A stretch of DNA of 64,000 bases, taken from contig NZ_CP030048.1 in assembly GCF_015291665.1 (NCBI RefSeq), positions 1,364,001 through 1,428,000 on the forward strand, written 5' to 3'. Below are positions 35,132 to 43,299 of this stretch, in pieces (positions within the stretch are counted from its first letter, which is position 1; every line of letters begins with the position of its first letter). The position numbers and the translations under genes were made by a program. The DNA is from Bradyrhizobium sp. CCBAU 53338. GTDB lineage: Bacteria; Pseudomonadota; Alphaproteobacteria; Rhizobiales; Xanthobacteraceae. Below the pieces are notes generated by a model, which worked only from the letters and a program-made list of their open reading frames with translations, had not been told where the DNA came from and made no database searches.

Positions 35132-36031
35132 CTAGCCCAGCTCGATCGGCGCGCCGCGGCCGCTGAGCTCCTCGTCGAGGCGCAGATAGTGCGCGAGATA
35201 GTCGTGTAGCGCGGTCGCCGCCTTCGAGGTTGCGCCGCTCGATTTGTAGAGCAGCAGCTCGATCTTCGGCAGCGGCGGCAGGCCTTCGTTCGGTCCAATC
35301 TCGCGCATCGCCGGCACCAGCGCGCTGCGGCCGAGCACCGTGACGGCCATGCCGGCGAAGGCCGCGGCTTGCAGGCCGCCGACGCTTTCGCTGACGCAGG
35401 CGACGCGCCAGCGCAAATTTGCGCGCTCCAGCGTATCGATCGCATAGTCGCGATAGATGTTGCCCGGCGGCAAGAGCGCGAGCGGGATCGGTCGCTCCTG
35501 ATGCGCCGTGGACTGCTCGCCGGTCATCCACACCAGCTGTTCGCGCCGCACGACCTGGCCGCCGGTGAAATCGTTCATGCGAGTGACGAGCGCAATGTCG
35601 ACGTCGCCGCGCTTGACGAGGCCGACGAGCGGAGTCGACAGCGCGCAGTTGAGCTCGACCTGGACGCGCGGGAACGACTTCCGGAACACACTGAGGATCT
35701 GCGGCAGCATGAACGCGGCATAGAGGTCGGGCGTGCCGAGCACGACCTGGCCCTCGATCTCCTGCGATGCCAGCTGCGAGATCAGCTCGTCATGCAACCG
35801 CAGGATGGATTTGGCATAGGTGAGGACGGTGGTGCCGTCGTCGGTCAGCATCAGCCTGCGGCCGCCATGCTCGAACAGCTGCTTGCCGGTGAGCTCCTCC
35901 AGCCGCTGCAATTGCAGCGTGATAGCCGGCTGGGTGCGGCCCAGCCGTCGCGCGGTCTCGGTGATGCTGCCGGTTTCGACCACCGAGATCAGCGACCGGA
36001 GCATGCGGATGTCGAGACTGATGAGGTTCAT
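35132..36031 (-). CDS. LysR-family transcriptional regulator
   Basis: A 299-residue LTTR. The N-terminal helix-turn-helix reads MLRSLISVVETGSITETARRLGRTQPAITLQLQRLEELTGKQLFEHGGRRLMLTDDG; the effector domain follows from about residue 90. It is convergent with the amidase gene and is the nearest regulator to the ABC-molybdenum hydroxylase operon, which it may control. A remnant of a hydrolase gene lies just upstream of its start. Confidence 0.9.
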   Translation of the reverse strand: MNLISLDIRMLRSLISVVETGSITETARRLGRTQPAITLQLQRLEELTGKQLFEHGGRRLMLTDDGTTVLTYAKSILRLHDELISQLASQEIEGQVVLGTPDLYAAFMLPQILSVFRKSFPRVQVELNCALSTPLVGLVKRGDVDIALVTRMNDFTGGQVVRREQLVWMTGEQSTAHQERPIPLALLPPGNIYRDYAIDTLERANLRWRVACVSESVGGLQAAAFAGMAVTVLGRSALVPAMREIGPNEGLPPLPKIELLLYKSSGATSKAATALHDYLAHYLRLDEELSGRGAPIELG

Positions 36032-36167
36032 GCGGCGTCCATATCGCCCAGAAATTATGCAAGTTCCATGCTAGGGCGGGAGCGCGCCGGACCGCATCCC
36101 TGACGAATATGCCGGAGCCTGGTCGCGCCCGGACGGCGTTGCTGGCATACCGAATATCTGAAATCAG

Positions 36168-36300
36168 CCAAACCGGCGCGATCTCCAGAACGGCATGGCC
36201 GCGGAGAAGAAGCCCTGGGAGATCGGCGGAAGCTTCGATCATGCGGCAGTGCTCGGCCCGATCCATCCGGCGAGCAAGATCGGCCATTTCGAGAAGGGCC
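36168..36300 (+). pseudogene. Remnant of a fumarylacetoacetate-hydrolase (FAH) family gene
   Basis: In one plus-strand frame, about 44 codons read NRRDLQNGMAAEKKPWEIGG, then SFDHAAVLGPIHPASKIGH and FEKG. This is the pattern of FAH-family hydrolases (RRDLQ, KPWEIGKSFD.A..IGP, including the region between the metal-binding strands). A stop codon lies in frame a few codons upstream and the similarity ends after residue 44, so only a fragment is left. It sits in the 384-base gap between the LysR and glycine-zipper genes. Complete family members are 220-330 residues long. Confidence 0.55.
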
Positions 36301-36415
36301 GGCACGTCCCTGAATTGCCGGAGTTCCCTCGGCGATTGCCCCGTGTTGGGCCATGAACAAACCTGTTGTGGCCATATTTGGGGGTGAAGTGATTTCCCGT
36401 GAGGGAGGCACTCGG

Positions 36416-36808
36416 ATGAACAAGGCTTTGATCACTGGCATCGTGCTGCTGGCTGGCGTGCCCGCAAGCGCCGTTGCGCAGGAGCGTGCTGGCTCCGCGG
36501 CGTTGGGCGCAGTGTCCGGTGCGGTCGTGCTCGGTCCGATCGGTGCCGTCGCGGGCGCCGTGATTGGCTATACGGCCGGTCCATCGATCGCCCGGTCATG
36601 GGGCATGGGAGGCTCGCGATCGGCAAGACACCGGCAGCCACCACGCCGCGAGGCGAACCGGGCTCCGTCACGCACGCGCGAGGCAATGGAAGCTAACGGC
36701 CAGATGAGGCCTGCGACCACTGCATCGGTTCAAGCCGCTCCTGCTGCGCAGCCTGTCCAAGCTGCGCCCGCAGCGACGACGATGCCGCCCGCTCAAGGAT
36801 TCGAATAA
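36416..36808 (+). CDS. Small exported glycine-zipper protein
   Basis: A 130-residue protein with a signal peptide (about 1-21, cut after AVA), a Gly/Ala-rich segment (SAALGAVSGAVVLGPIGAVAGAVIGYTAGPS) with GxxxG spacing that fits a glycine zipper, a basic middle, and an Ala/Gln/Pro-rich tail. GGGAGG lies eight bases before the ATG at 36416. Glycine-zipper proteins are usually envelope-associated; no specific role is known. It is convergent with the IclR gene. Confidence 0.65.
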   Translation: MNKALITGIVLLAGVPASAVAQERAGSAALGAVSGAVVLGPIGAVAGAVIGYTAGPSIARSWGMGGSRSARHRQPPRREANRAPSRTREAMEANGQMRPATTASVQAAPAAQPVQAAPAATTMPPAQGFE

Positions 36809-36818
36809 GGGCTGCGGT

Positions 36819-37562
36819 CTAAGCCGCAGTGGTCTTCGGTCGCAGCCGATCGACCGTTCGCGCGATCAGTGAAGCGACTTCCGCGACTTTCGGCCCAATC
36901 CGGAACTCCGGCCCTGCAACGACAACCGAGAGCCGGCGGTCGCCGATCGGCAGCGGGATCGCCGCTCCCGCGAGGTCGCGGCTGTAGTCGGCAAAACTCT
37001 GGCAATAGCCGCGCTCGATCGAATTGCGCAGCTCGGCCTCGACCGCCTCGATGCTGATCGGTGTCGACGGGCCGTATTGCCTAAACTCGATCTTGCGATA
37101 GACGGAGTCGCGCTCCTCCTGAGAATATTGCAGCAGCAGCGCACGGCCGCTGGCGGTGGCGTGGATCGGAACGCGGTGACCGATGGTCGCGAAATAGCGG
37201 ATCGCCGCCCTGGATTCGACGACGTCGATGAACACCGCCATCACGCCCGCCGGCGCAACGATGGACGCCGTCTCGCCGGTTTCGGCGGAGAGGTCGGCGA
37301 TCAACTGATGCGTCCACGGCGGCAGTGGCTCGACCTCGGAGATCATCCGCGCCATCGCCAGCCACCGCGGCGTCGGATAGAAGCCGGCGCGCGGGCGCGG
37401 TTCGTAGAGATAGCCCTTCTCCGAGAGGGTCGCGAGCAGGTTGAAGGTCGACGAGCGCGGCCAGCCGAAATGATCGGCGATCTCGGCAAGCGTCGCCGGC
37501 TTCTTCGTTTGCGCGAAGAATTCCATGATCTCCAGGACGTTTGCGGCTTGGCGAACGATCAT
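36819..37562 (-). CDS. IclR-family transcriptional regulator
   Basis: A 247-residue regulator: winged helix (VLEIMEFFAQTKKPATLAEIADHFGWPRSSTFNLLATLSEKGYL) and an IclR effector domain with FIDVVESRAAIRYFATIGHRVPIHATASGRALLLQ. It is the last of four minus-strand genes (CaiB, MaoC, CoA lyase, IclR) and lies opposite the TRAP operon, so it is the likely regulator of the whole 36.8-45.7 kb catabolic unit. Repeated TTCATATA-like sites in the divergent promoter region (40148-40266) are candidate targets. Confidence 0.88.
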   Translation of the reverse strand: MIVRQAANVLEIMEFFAQTKKPATLAEIADHFGWPRSSTFNLLATLSEKGYLYEPRPRAGFYPTPRWLAMARMISEVEPLPPWTHQLIADLSAETGETASIVAPAGVMAVFIDVVESRAAIRYFATIGHRVPIHATASGRALLLQYSQEERDSVYRKIEFRQYGPSTPISIEAVEAELRNSIERGYCQSFADYSRDLAGAAIPLPIGDRRLSVVVAGPEFRIGPKVAEVASLIARTVDRLRPKTTAA

Positions 37563-37583
37563 GGTTTGGCTTTATGTCCTGCT

Positions 37584-38435
37584 CTAGCTCTGGCCGAGGA
37601 TCTTCTTCGCGGCGCGAAGATGCGGCTTGTCGATCATCTGGCCATCGAGACGCAACGTGCCGGAGTTCGGATTGCTCGCGAACGCCGCGATCACCTTCTC
37701 CGCCCAGATGCGCTCTGCGTCGGTCGGATCGAACGCTGCGTTGACGATTTCGACGTGCTTGGGATGAATCAGCGCCTTCGCGGAAAACCCATCGCGCCGT
37801 GCGGCGCGCGTTTCCTGCTCGAGGCCCGCGAGATTGTCGATGTCGGTGTAGACGGTGTCGATCGGCGCGACCTCAGCCGCGGCCGCCGCCATCAGGCAGA
37901 GATCGCGCGCCAGGCGATAGGGGCTGTGGAACACCCCGCCCGCTGCCTTTTCGGTGGCGCCGAGCGATGCCGAGAGATCTTCCGCGCCCCACATCAGGCC
38001 GGCGAGGCGAGGGGAGCAGCCCTTGTAGCTACCCAGCCCGAAGATCGAACTGGCGGTCTCCGTTGCCACGCAGACGATGCGGGTTGCGCCGACCGCGATG
38101 CCCGATGCGGCTTCCAGAGCTTCGAGCCACGTCGCGACCTGGCGCACATCGTCGCCGCCTTGCGATTTCGGCAGCACGATGCCGTCAGGCTTGCCCGGAA
38201 TCACCGCGGCGAGGTCAGTGAGCGTCATGCCGGTATCGAGCGCGTTGACGCGGACATAGAGCTGGTGCGAACCGGGGCGGCCCTTCAGCATCGTCAGCGT
38301 CAGCCCGCGCGCCTCCGGCTTCCTGTCGGTGACGACGGAATCCTCGAGATCGATGATCAGCGCGTCGGCCTTGCCTTCGCTCGCCTTCTCGAATTTGCGC
38401 GGGGAATCCCCCGGCACGAACAGCATCGAACGCAT
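37584..38435 (-). CDS. CoA-ester lyase, HpcH/HpaI-CitE-like
   Basis: A 283-residue TIM-barrel lyase. It begins MRSMLFVPGDSPRKFEKASEGKADALIIDLEDSVV, the CitE/malyl-CoA lyase N terminus; the Mg-binding acidic residue is in MWGAEDLSASLGA. Family members split (S)-malyl-CoA, citramalyl-CoA or methylmalyl-CoA to acetyl- or propionyl-CoA and a 2-oxo acid. Its start codon overlaps the MaoC stop by one base (TGATG). With CaiB/BaiF and MaoC it forms a possible activation, hydration, cleavage route. Confidence 0.88.
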   Translation of the reverse strand: MRSMLFVPGDSPRKFEKASEGKADALIIDLEDSVVTDRKPEARGLTLTMLKGRPGSHQLYVRVNALDTGMTLTDLAAVIPGKPDGIVLPKSQGGDDVRQVATWLEALEAASGIAVGATRIVCVATETASSIFGLGSYKGCSPRLAGLMWGAEDLSASLGATEKAAGGVFHSPYRLARDLCLMAAAAAEVAPIDTVYTDIDNLAGLEQETRAARRDGFSAKALIHPKHVEIVNAAFDPTDAERIWAEKVIAAFASNPNSGTLRLDGQMIDKPHLRAAKKILGQS

Positions 38436-38887
38436 CAGACCGGCCTCTTGTGCATCATCGCCATGCGGCGGCATTTGCCGACGATCTCGTCGTTCTGGTT
38501 CAGAGCGTGGTGCTCGAACTCGACGATGCCCGCCTTCGGGCGCGATTTGGATTCCCTCAACGAAAGCACCTTCGTCGTCGCCCGCAAGGTGTCGCCATGG
38601 AAGACCGGCTTCGGAAAGTTGACGTCGGTCATGCCGAGATTGGCGACGGTGGTGCCCATGGTCGTATCATAGACCGTCATGCCGATCATGATGCCGAGAG
38701 TGTAAAGGCTGTTGAAAATGCGCTGACCGAACTCGGTCTTTTCCGCGAAATGCGCGTCGATGTGCAGCGGCTGCGGATTGAGCGTCAGCAGGCTGAACAT
38801 GGTGTTGTCCATCTCCGTGACGGTCCGGGTCAGCGGATGCCTGAACTCCTGGCCCACGGAAAAGTCTTCGAAATAAAGTCCGGCCAT
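38435..38887 (-). CDS. MaoC-family dehydratase/enoyl-CoA hydratase
   Basis: A 150-residue single hot-dog-fold hydratase. The hydratase-2-type motif with catalytic Asp/His is visible as FSLLTLNPQPLHIDAHFAEKTEFG, followed by IFNSLYTLGIMIGM. Such enzymes hydrate enoyl-CoA or mesaconyl/itaconyl-CoA thioesters. It overlaps the CoA lyase gene by one base, so the two are translated together. The start has GGAGG upstream. Confidence 0.88.
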   Translation of the reverse strand: MAGLYFEDFSVGQEFRHPLTRTVTEMDNTMFSLLTLNPQPLHIDAHFAEKTEFGQRIFNSLYTLGIMIGMTVYDTTMGTTVANLGMTDVNFPKPVFHGDTLRATTKVLSLRESKSRPKAGIVEFEHHALNQNDEIVGKCRRMAMMHKRPV

Positions 38888-38932
38888 CGCGGTTTCCTCC
38901 CTGTCTTGGTGCGATTTGGCCAGCGCTTGCCG

Positions 38933-40135
38933 TTAGGGCGGCGCGGCCAGGTGAACTGCTTTTTGCTCGGCGAGCCGCTCGATCTCCTCCGTCGAGAAAC
39001 CAGCCTCGCGCAAAATGTCGCGGCCGTGCTGACCGAGCGTCGGCGCGGGGCCGGCGGCTTCCGGCTGGGTCACGCTCCAGGTCGAGGGCACGCGCATCTG
39101 GCGGATGCGACCCTCCACGGGGTGGTCCACCGTCTTGAAGAAGTCGATTGCCTGGAGATGCGGATCTTCCAGAATCGTCTCCAGCGTGTGCATTGGCATC
39201 ACCGGAATGTCGGCGCGCTCGAGTAGCTCGCGCCAGTCTGTGGTCGTACGCGTTGCGAAGATGTGGCCAATTTCCGCGTAGATCTCGTCGATGTGTCTCG
39301 TTCGCGCAGCGTGGTTGGCAAAACGCGGCTGATCGAGGAAATGCGGTTGCCCGATCGCCTCGAAGAAGCTCCGCCAGTGCTTGTCGTTGTAGATGAGCAC
39401 GCAGAGATAACCGTCGCTGGTCTTGTAGGGCCGGCGATAGCGCGACAGCAGGCGGGCGTAGCCGCCATGGTCGAGCGGTGGATCGTAGGTGAGGCCGCCG
39501 AGATGATCGACCAGCACGAACTCGGTCATCGATTCGAACATCGGTACGTCGATGCGCTGGCCCTGACCGGTGCGCTGCTGGTGCATCAGCCCGCCCATGA
39601 TGGCGTTGACCATCATCAGGCCAACGATGCGGTCGGCGATGGTGACGGGGACGTATCGCGGCGTGCCGTCGCCGGCGGCAGCTAACAGCGTTGGAATCGT
39701 GGCCGCGCCCTGGATCAGATCGTCATAGGCAGGCTTGGCGGCATAGGGACCGGACTGGCCGTAGCCGAATGCGCCGACATAGACCAGCGACGGATTGATC
39801 GCGGCCAGCGTCTCGTAGTCGAGGCCGAGCCGCGCCATTGCCTGCGGACGCACATTATACACCAGCGCGTTGGCGCTCTTCGCCAGCCGCAGCAGCGCGT
39901 CGCGCGCTTCCGGCTTCTTGAGATCGAGCACGATGCTGCGCTTGCCGCGATTGGCATTGTGAAACATCCCGCCCATGCCGGGCGTGCGGCCGGGGCCGAT
40001 CTGGCGAACGATGTCGCCCTCGGGGCTTTCGACCTTGATGACGTCGGCGCCCATGTCCGCCAGCACCTGGGTGCCGTAGGGGCCCATCAGCACCGAGGTC
40101 AGGTCGAGAATGGTGAAGCCGGCGAGCGGTCCCAT
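38933..40135 (-). CDS. CaiB/BaiF (class III) CoA-transferase
   Basis: A 400-residue formyl-CoA-transferase-type enzyme: PLAGFTILDLTSVLMGPYGTQVLADMGADVIKVE at the N terminus, NRGKRSIVLDLK, and the catalytic Asp in VTIADRIVG. It moves CoA between carboxylic acids, here probably activating the acid imported by the TRAP system. First gene of the minus-strand unit; the next gene begins 45 bases later. A second, unrelated CoA-transferase (44494) lies in the divergent operon, so one of the two may act on a different acid. Confidence 0.92.
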   Translation of the reverse strand: MGPLAGFTILDLTSVLMGPYGTQVLADMGADVIKVESPEGDIVRQIGPGRTPGMGGMFHNANRGKRSIVLDLKKPEARDALLRLAKSANALVYNVRPQAMARLGLDYETLAAINPSLVYVGAFGYGQSGPYAAKPAYDDLIQGAATIPTLLAAAGDGTPRYVPVTIADRIVGLMMVNAIMGGLMHQQRTGQGQRIDVPMFESMTEFVLVDHLGGLTYDPPLDHGGYARLLSRYRRPYKTSDGYLCVLIYNDKHWRSFFEAIGQPHFLDQPRFANHAARTRHIDEIYAEIGHIFATRTTTDWRELLERADIPVMPMHTLETILEDPHLQAIDFFKTVDHPVEGRIRQMRVPSTWSVTQPEAAGPAPTLGQHGRDILREAGFSTEEIERLAEQKAVHLAAPP

Positions 40136-40147
40136 GAGGCCTCGTGC

Positions 40148-40270
40148 GATAAATTCATATAGGTGGAGTTAGAGTTCAGAAATCGACCCTGTCAATTGGT
40201 GGCTTCTGCTCGGACGCGCATAGCCCCATGACTAGTTCATATACTTGACAGATAAATTCACATATATGTA
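40148..40270. promoter_or_regulatory. Divergent promoter region with three TTCATATA-like repeats
   Basis: GATAAATTCA occurs at 40148-40157 and again at 40251-40260. TTCATATA is at 40154-40161 and 40236-40243, and the variant TTCACATATA is at 40257-40266, inside the 10-base palindrome ACATATATGT (40260-40269). A -35-like TTGACA is at 40245-40250, facing the TRAP genes, so the last repeat would cover the -10 area. The AT-rich repeats stand out in this GC-rich region and could be operators for the IclR protein of the cluster. Confidence 0.45.
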
Positions 40271-40361
40271 CACTTTCTCAAGCAATAAGCGGAGCGAGGG
40301 CCGAGCGGATTGGCAGCCAGCGGCTGCCGCCTTCGGCATTGGACGCATCAGGGAGAATGAA

Positions 40362-41387
40362 ATGAAGAAGAATCTGGTCCGGGTTGCCACCGTGCTCGCG
40401 TTGTCGCTGCCGGTTTCGACGCATCAGGCGCAGGCGCTCGAGCTCAAGGTCGCCGACAGCTTTCCCGCCGGACACTATCTCGTCCGTCTGATGCTCAAGC
40501 CCTGGATGGACGACGTCACCAAGCGCACCAACGGCGCGGTGACCTTCACCTATTATCCGAACCAGCAGATCGGCAAGGCCGCCGACATGCTGCGGCTGAC
40601 ACAATCGGGCGTGGTCGACATCGGCTACATCGGGCCGTCCTATGTCTCCGACAAGATGCCGCTGTCGGAAGTCGCGCAACTGCCGGGCGCGTTCGCGACC
40701 AGCTGCCAGGGCACGCTCGCTTATTGGAAGAGTGCGCGCGAAGGCGTGCTGGCTAAGCAGGAATATGCGCCCAACAAGATCAAGCTGCTGATGGCCGTCG
40801 TGTTGCCGCCCTATCAGGTGTGGACGGTCAAGTCGAAGGTCGAAACCGTCAAGGACATGCAGGGCCTGAAGCTGCGCACCACCGGCGGCGCGCAGGATCT
40901 CACGCTGCGCGCGCTCAACGCGGTGCCGGTGCGCATGGCTGCGCCCGATGCTTATGAGTCGCTCTCGCGCGGCACGATGGATGGTCTCTTGTTCCCGCTC
41001 GATAGCGTCGTGGCCTATGGCCTGGACAAGCTGGTCAAGCACGGCACCGAAGGCGTCAGCTTCGGCAGCTTCATCGTGGCCTATTCGATCAACCAGTCGG
41101 TCTGGGACAAGCTGCCCGACGACGTGAAGAAGGCGATGAACGAAGCATCGGAAGCGATCACGCCAAAGGCCTGCGCCGACGTCGACAAGGAAGGTGCCGT
41201 CACCAAGAAGCAGATGCAGGACGAAGGCGTCACCTTCGATCCGCTGCCCGAGGCAACGCGCGCCGAGATGAAGGACAAGCTCAAAGGCGTAGGTCACGAG
41301 TGGGCGGCCGGTCTCGACAGCCGCGGCAAGCAGGCCTCTGCGGCGCTGAAGGAGTTCGACGACTTGCTCGCCGCCGGCAGCAAGTAA
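40362..41387 (+). CDS. dctP: TRAP transporter substrate-binding protein (DctP family)
   Basis: A 341-residue periplasmic binding protein with a signal peptide (about 1-24, cut after QALA or nearby). The mature part has DSFPAGHYLVRLMLKPWMDDVTKRTNGAVTFTYYPNQQIGKAADMLRLTQSGVVDIGYIGPSY and the DctP-type MQGLKLRTTGGAQDLTLRALNAVPVRMAAPDAYESLSRGTMDG, where the Arg is the usual carboxylate ligand. Start: ATG at 40362 with AGGGAG upstream. It begins the DctP-Q-M set and would bind an organic acid. Confidence 0.9.
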   Translation: MKKNLVRVATVLALSLPVSTHQAQALELKVADSFPAGHYLVRLMLKPWMDDVTKRTNGAVTFTYYPNQQIGKAADMLRLTQSGVVDIGYIGPSYVSDKMPLSEVAQLPGAFATSCQGTLAYWKSAREGVLAKQEYAPNKIKLLMAVVLPPYQVWTVKSKVETVKDMQGLKLRTTGGAQDLTLRALNAVPVRMAAPDAYESLSRGTMDGLLFPLDSVVAYGLDKLVKHGTEGVSFGSFIVAYSINQSVWDKLPDDVKKAMNEASEAITPKACADVDKEGAVTKKQMQDEGVTFDPLPEATRAEMKDKLKGVGHEWAAGLDSRGKQASAALKEFDDLLAAGSK

Positions 41388-41413
41388 TCCTGAAACGAAC
41401 AGGGAGACGCGAG

Positions 41414-41968
41414 GTGATCGAACGGGCAGGGCAGGTGCTCGGCGCGCTGGAGCGCGCGCTGACGGTGATCGCAGTGGTGTTCCTGTTCGTGATCATGGTG
41501 CTGGTCGTCACCGACGTGTTCATGCGCTATGCACTGAACAGCCCGTTCTCCTTCACCTATGACCTGATTGGGCTATACCTGCTCGCGGGCGTGTTCTTCT
41601 TCACGCTGTCGGATGCCTTGCGCGAGCACGCGCATGTCGGCGTCGACATTTTGCTGTCGCGCTTCTCGCCGGCGGGGCGGCGGCTGTCCGAGATTGTCAC
41701 CGCGCTCGCCGGCCTGTTTGTGTTCGCCCTGATCTGCAAAGTCGGCTTCGCGCGCGCGCTGGAAAATTACGAGCAGCACGACGTCCTCTCGGGCGCCATT
41801 CCATGGCCGACCTGGATTTCTGCCGCGCTGGTGCCGTTCGGCTGCGGTGTACTGGTGCTGCGGCTCGCGCTCCAGCTCATCGGCAATGTGCTGAGTCTGG
41901 TCAGCGGACGGGACCTCTATCCGCTGCCGCCGGTCACCGGCGTCGGCGAAGCCCGCGGCTTCGAGTAA
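41414..41968 (+). CDS. dctQ: TRAP transporter small permease (DctQ family)
   Basis: A 184-residue membrane protein with four hydrophobic segments; the family signature TDVFMRYALNSPFSFTYDL is present. GTG start with GGGAG upstream, 26 bases after the binding-protein stop. It pairs with the large permease, 12 bases downstream, to form the Na+- or H+-driven importer. Confidence 0.9.
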   Translation: MIERAGQVLGALERALTVIAVVFLFVIMVLVVTDVFMRYALNSPFSFTYDLIGLYLLAGVFFFTLSDALREHAHVGVDILLSRFSPAGRRLSEIVTALAGLFVFALICKVGFARALENYEQHDVLSGAIPWPTWISAALVPFGCGVLVLRLALQLIGNVLSLVSGRDLYPLPPVTGVGEARGFE

Positions 41969-41980
41969 CGGCAGGCATCC

Positions 41981-43270
41981 ATGACACCTCTCATCGTTCT
42001 CGCTCTGCTGTTCGGCCTGCTCGCGCTCGGTACGCCCGTCGGTTTCGCCATGGCGTTTTCCGGATCAGTCGGTCTCGTCATGGTCGGCGGCTTCCCGACG
42101 CTATCGGGCATCCTGGAGACCGCGCCGCTCTCGACGGTCTCCTCCTACGAACTCATCACCATCCCGATGTTCCTGCTGATGGCGGACCTCGTGCTGCTGT
42201 CGGGCGTTGCCGATGATCTGTTCAAGACGGCCTCGGCCTGGGTCGGGCGCGTTCCCGGCGGGCTCGGCATGGCGACGGCTCTTGCCGGCGCGGGTTTCGG
42301 CGCGATTTGCGGCACCTCGACGGCGTCAGCCGCGACGCTGTCCTCGACCAGCCTGCCGGCGATGATCCGCCAGGGCTACGAGCCGAAGATGGCCGCCGGC
42401 GTCGTCGCGATCTCGGGCACGCTGTCGATGCTGCTGCCGACCAGTGTCGCGCTCGTCATCTTCGGCCTGCTCGCCGAGGTGAACATCGGAAAACTCCTGA
42501 TCAGCGGCATCATCCCCGCGATCCTCGTCACCATCACCATCATGGCCACGATCTATTTCCTGGTCTGGCAGGATCCCTCGCGCGCGCCGGCCGCGAAATC
42601 AGTGCCGTGGCGGGAGAAGTTTGCGCTGCTGTGGCAAGTGTCGCCTATGGTGGTGCTGTTCTCGATCGTCACAGGCACGATCTATCTCGGTGTCGCGACG
42701 CCGACGGAGGCTTCCGCCTTCGGTGCATTCGGCGCCTTTTTGCTTGCGATCGTCAAGGGCAAGATCACGCCGACCTCGCTCTACAAGACGCTGCTGCGCG
42801 CCTGTCACGGCACCTGCATGATCATCATGATCCTCGTCGGGGCTTCGATCTTCGGCTATTTCTTCACGCTCACCCATGTGACCCAGGATCTGGTCGCCTG
42901 GATCGGCTCCTTGCCGACCTCGCGCTGGATCATCATCACGCTGATCCTGTGCGGCTATATCGTGCTCGGTTCCTTCATGGACCAGATCGCGATCCTGGTG
43001 CTGACCGTGCCGATCGTGCTGCCGCTGATCAAGACGCTCGGCTTCGACCCGATCTGGTTCGGCGTCATCAAGATCGTCACGGCCGAAGTCGGCATGATCA
43101 CGCCGCCGGTCGGGCTGAACTGTTTCATCGTCGCACGTTATGCCAAGCGGCCGGTGGCGGAGGTGTTTCACGGCACCTTCCCGCACTTCATCGCGCACCT
43201 GGTCGCGATTGCGATCCTGGTGGCGTTTCCGTCCATCATCCTCTGGCTTCCCTCGCAGATGGGGCGCTAA
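41981..43270 (+). CDS. dctM: TRAP transporter large permease (DctM family)
   Basis: A 429-residue protein with about twelve membrane segments. DctM hallmarks include LFGLLALGTPVGFAMAFSG, GFGAICGTSTASAATLSSTSLPAMIRQGY, and the C-terminal EVGMITPPVGLNCFIV. It completes the importer; acyl-CoA dehydrogenase follows after 29 bases on the same strand. Confidence 0.94.
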   Translation: MTPLIVLALLFGLLALGTPVGFAMAFSGSVGLVMVGGFPTLSGILETAPLSTVSSYELITIPMFLLMADLVLLSGVADDLFKTASAWVGRVPGGLGMATALAGAGFGAICGTSTASAATLSSTSLPAMIRQGYEPKMAAGVVAISGTLSMLLPTSVALVIFGLLAEVNIGKLLISGIIPAILVTITIMATIYFLVWQDPSRAPAAKSVPWREKFALLWQVSPMVVLFSIVTGTIYLGVATPTEASAFGAFGAFLLAIVKGKITPTSLYKTLLRACHGTCMIIMILVGASIFGYFFTLTHVTQDLVAWIGSLPTSRWIIITLILCGYIVLGSFMDQIAILVLTVPIVLPLIKTLGFDPIWFGVIKIVTAEVGMITPPVGLNCFIVARYAKRPVAEVFHGTFPHFIAHLVAIAILVAFPSIILWLPSQMGR

Positions 43271-43299
43271 GCTTAACGAGCCTCCAGAAGGAGACCATC

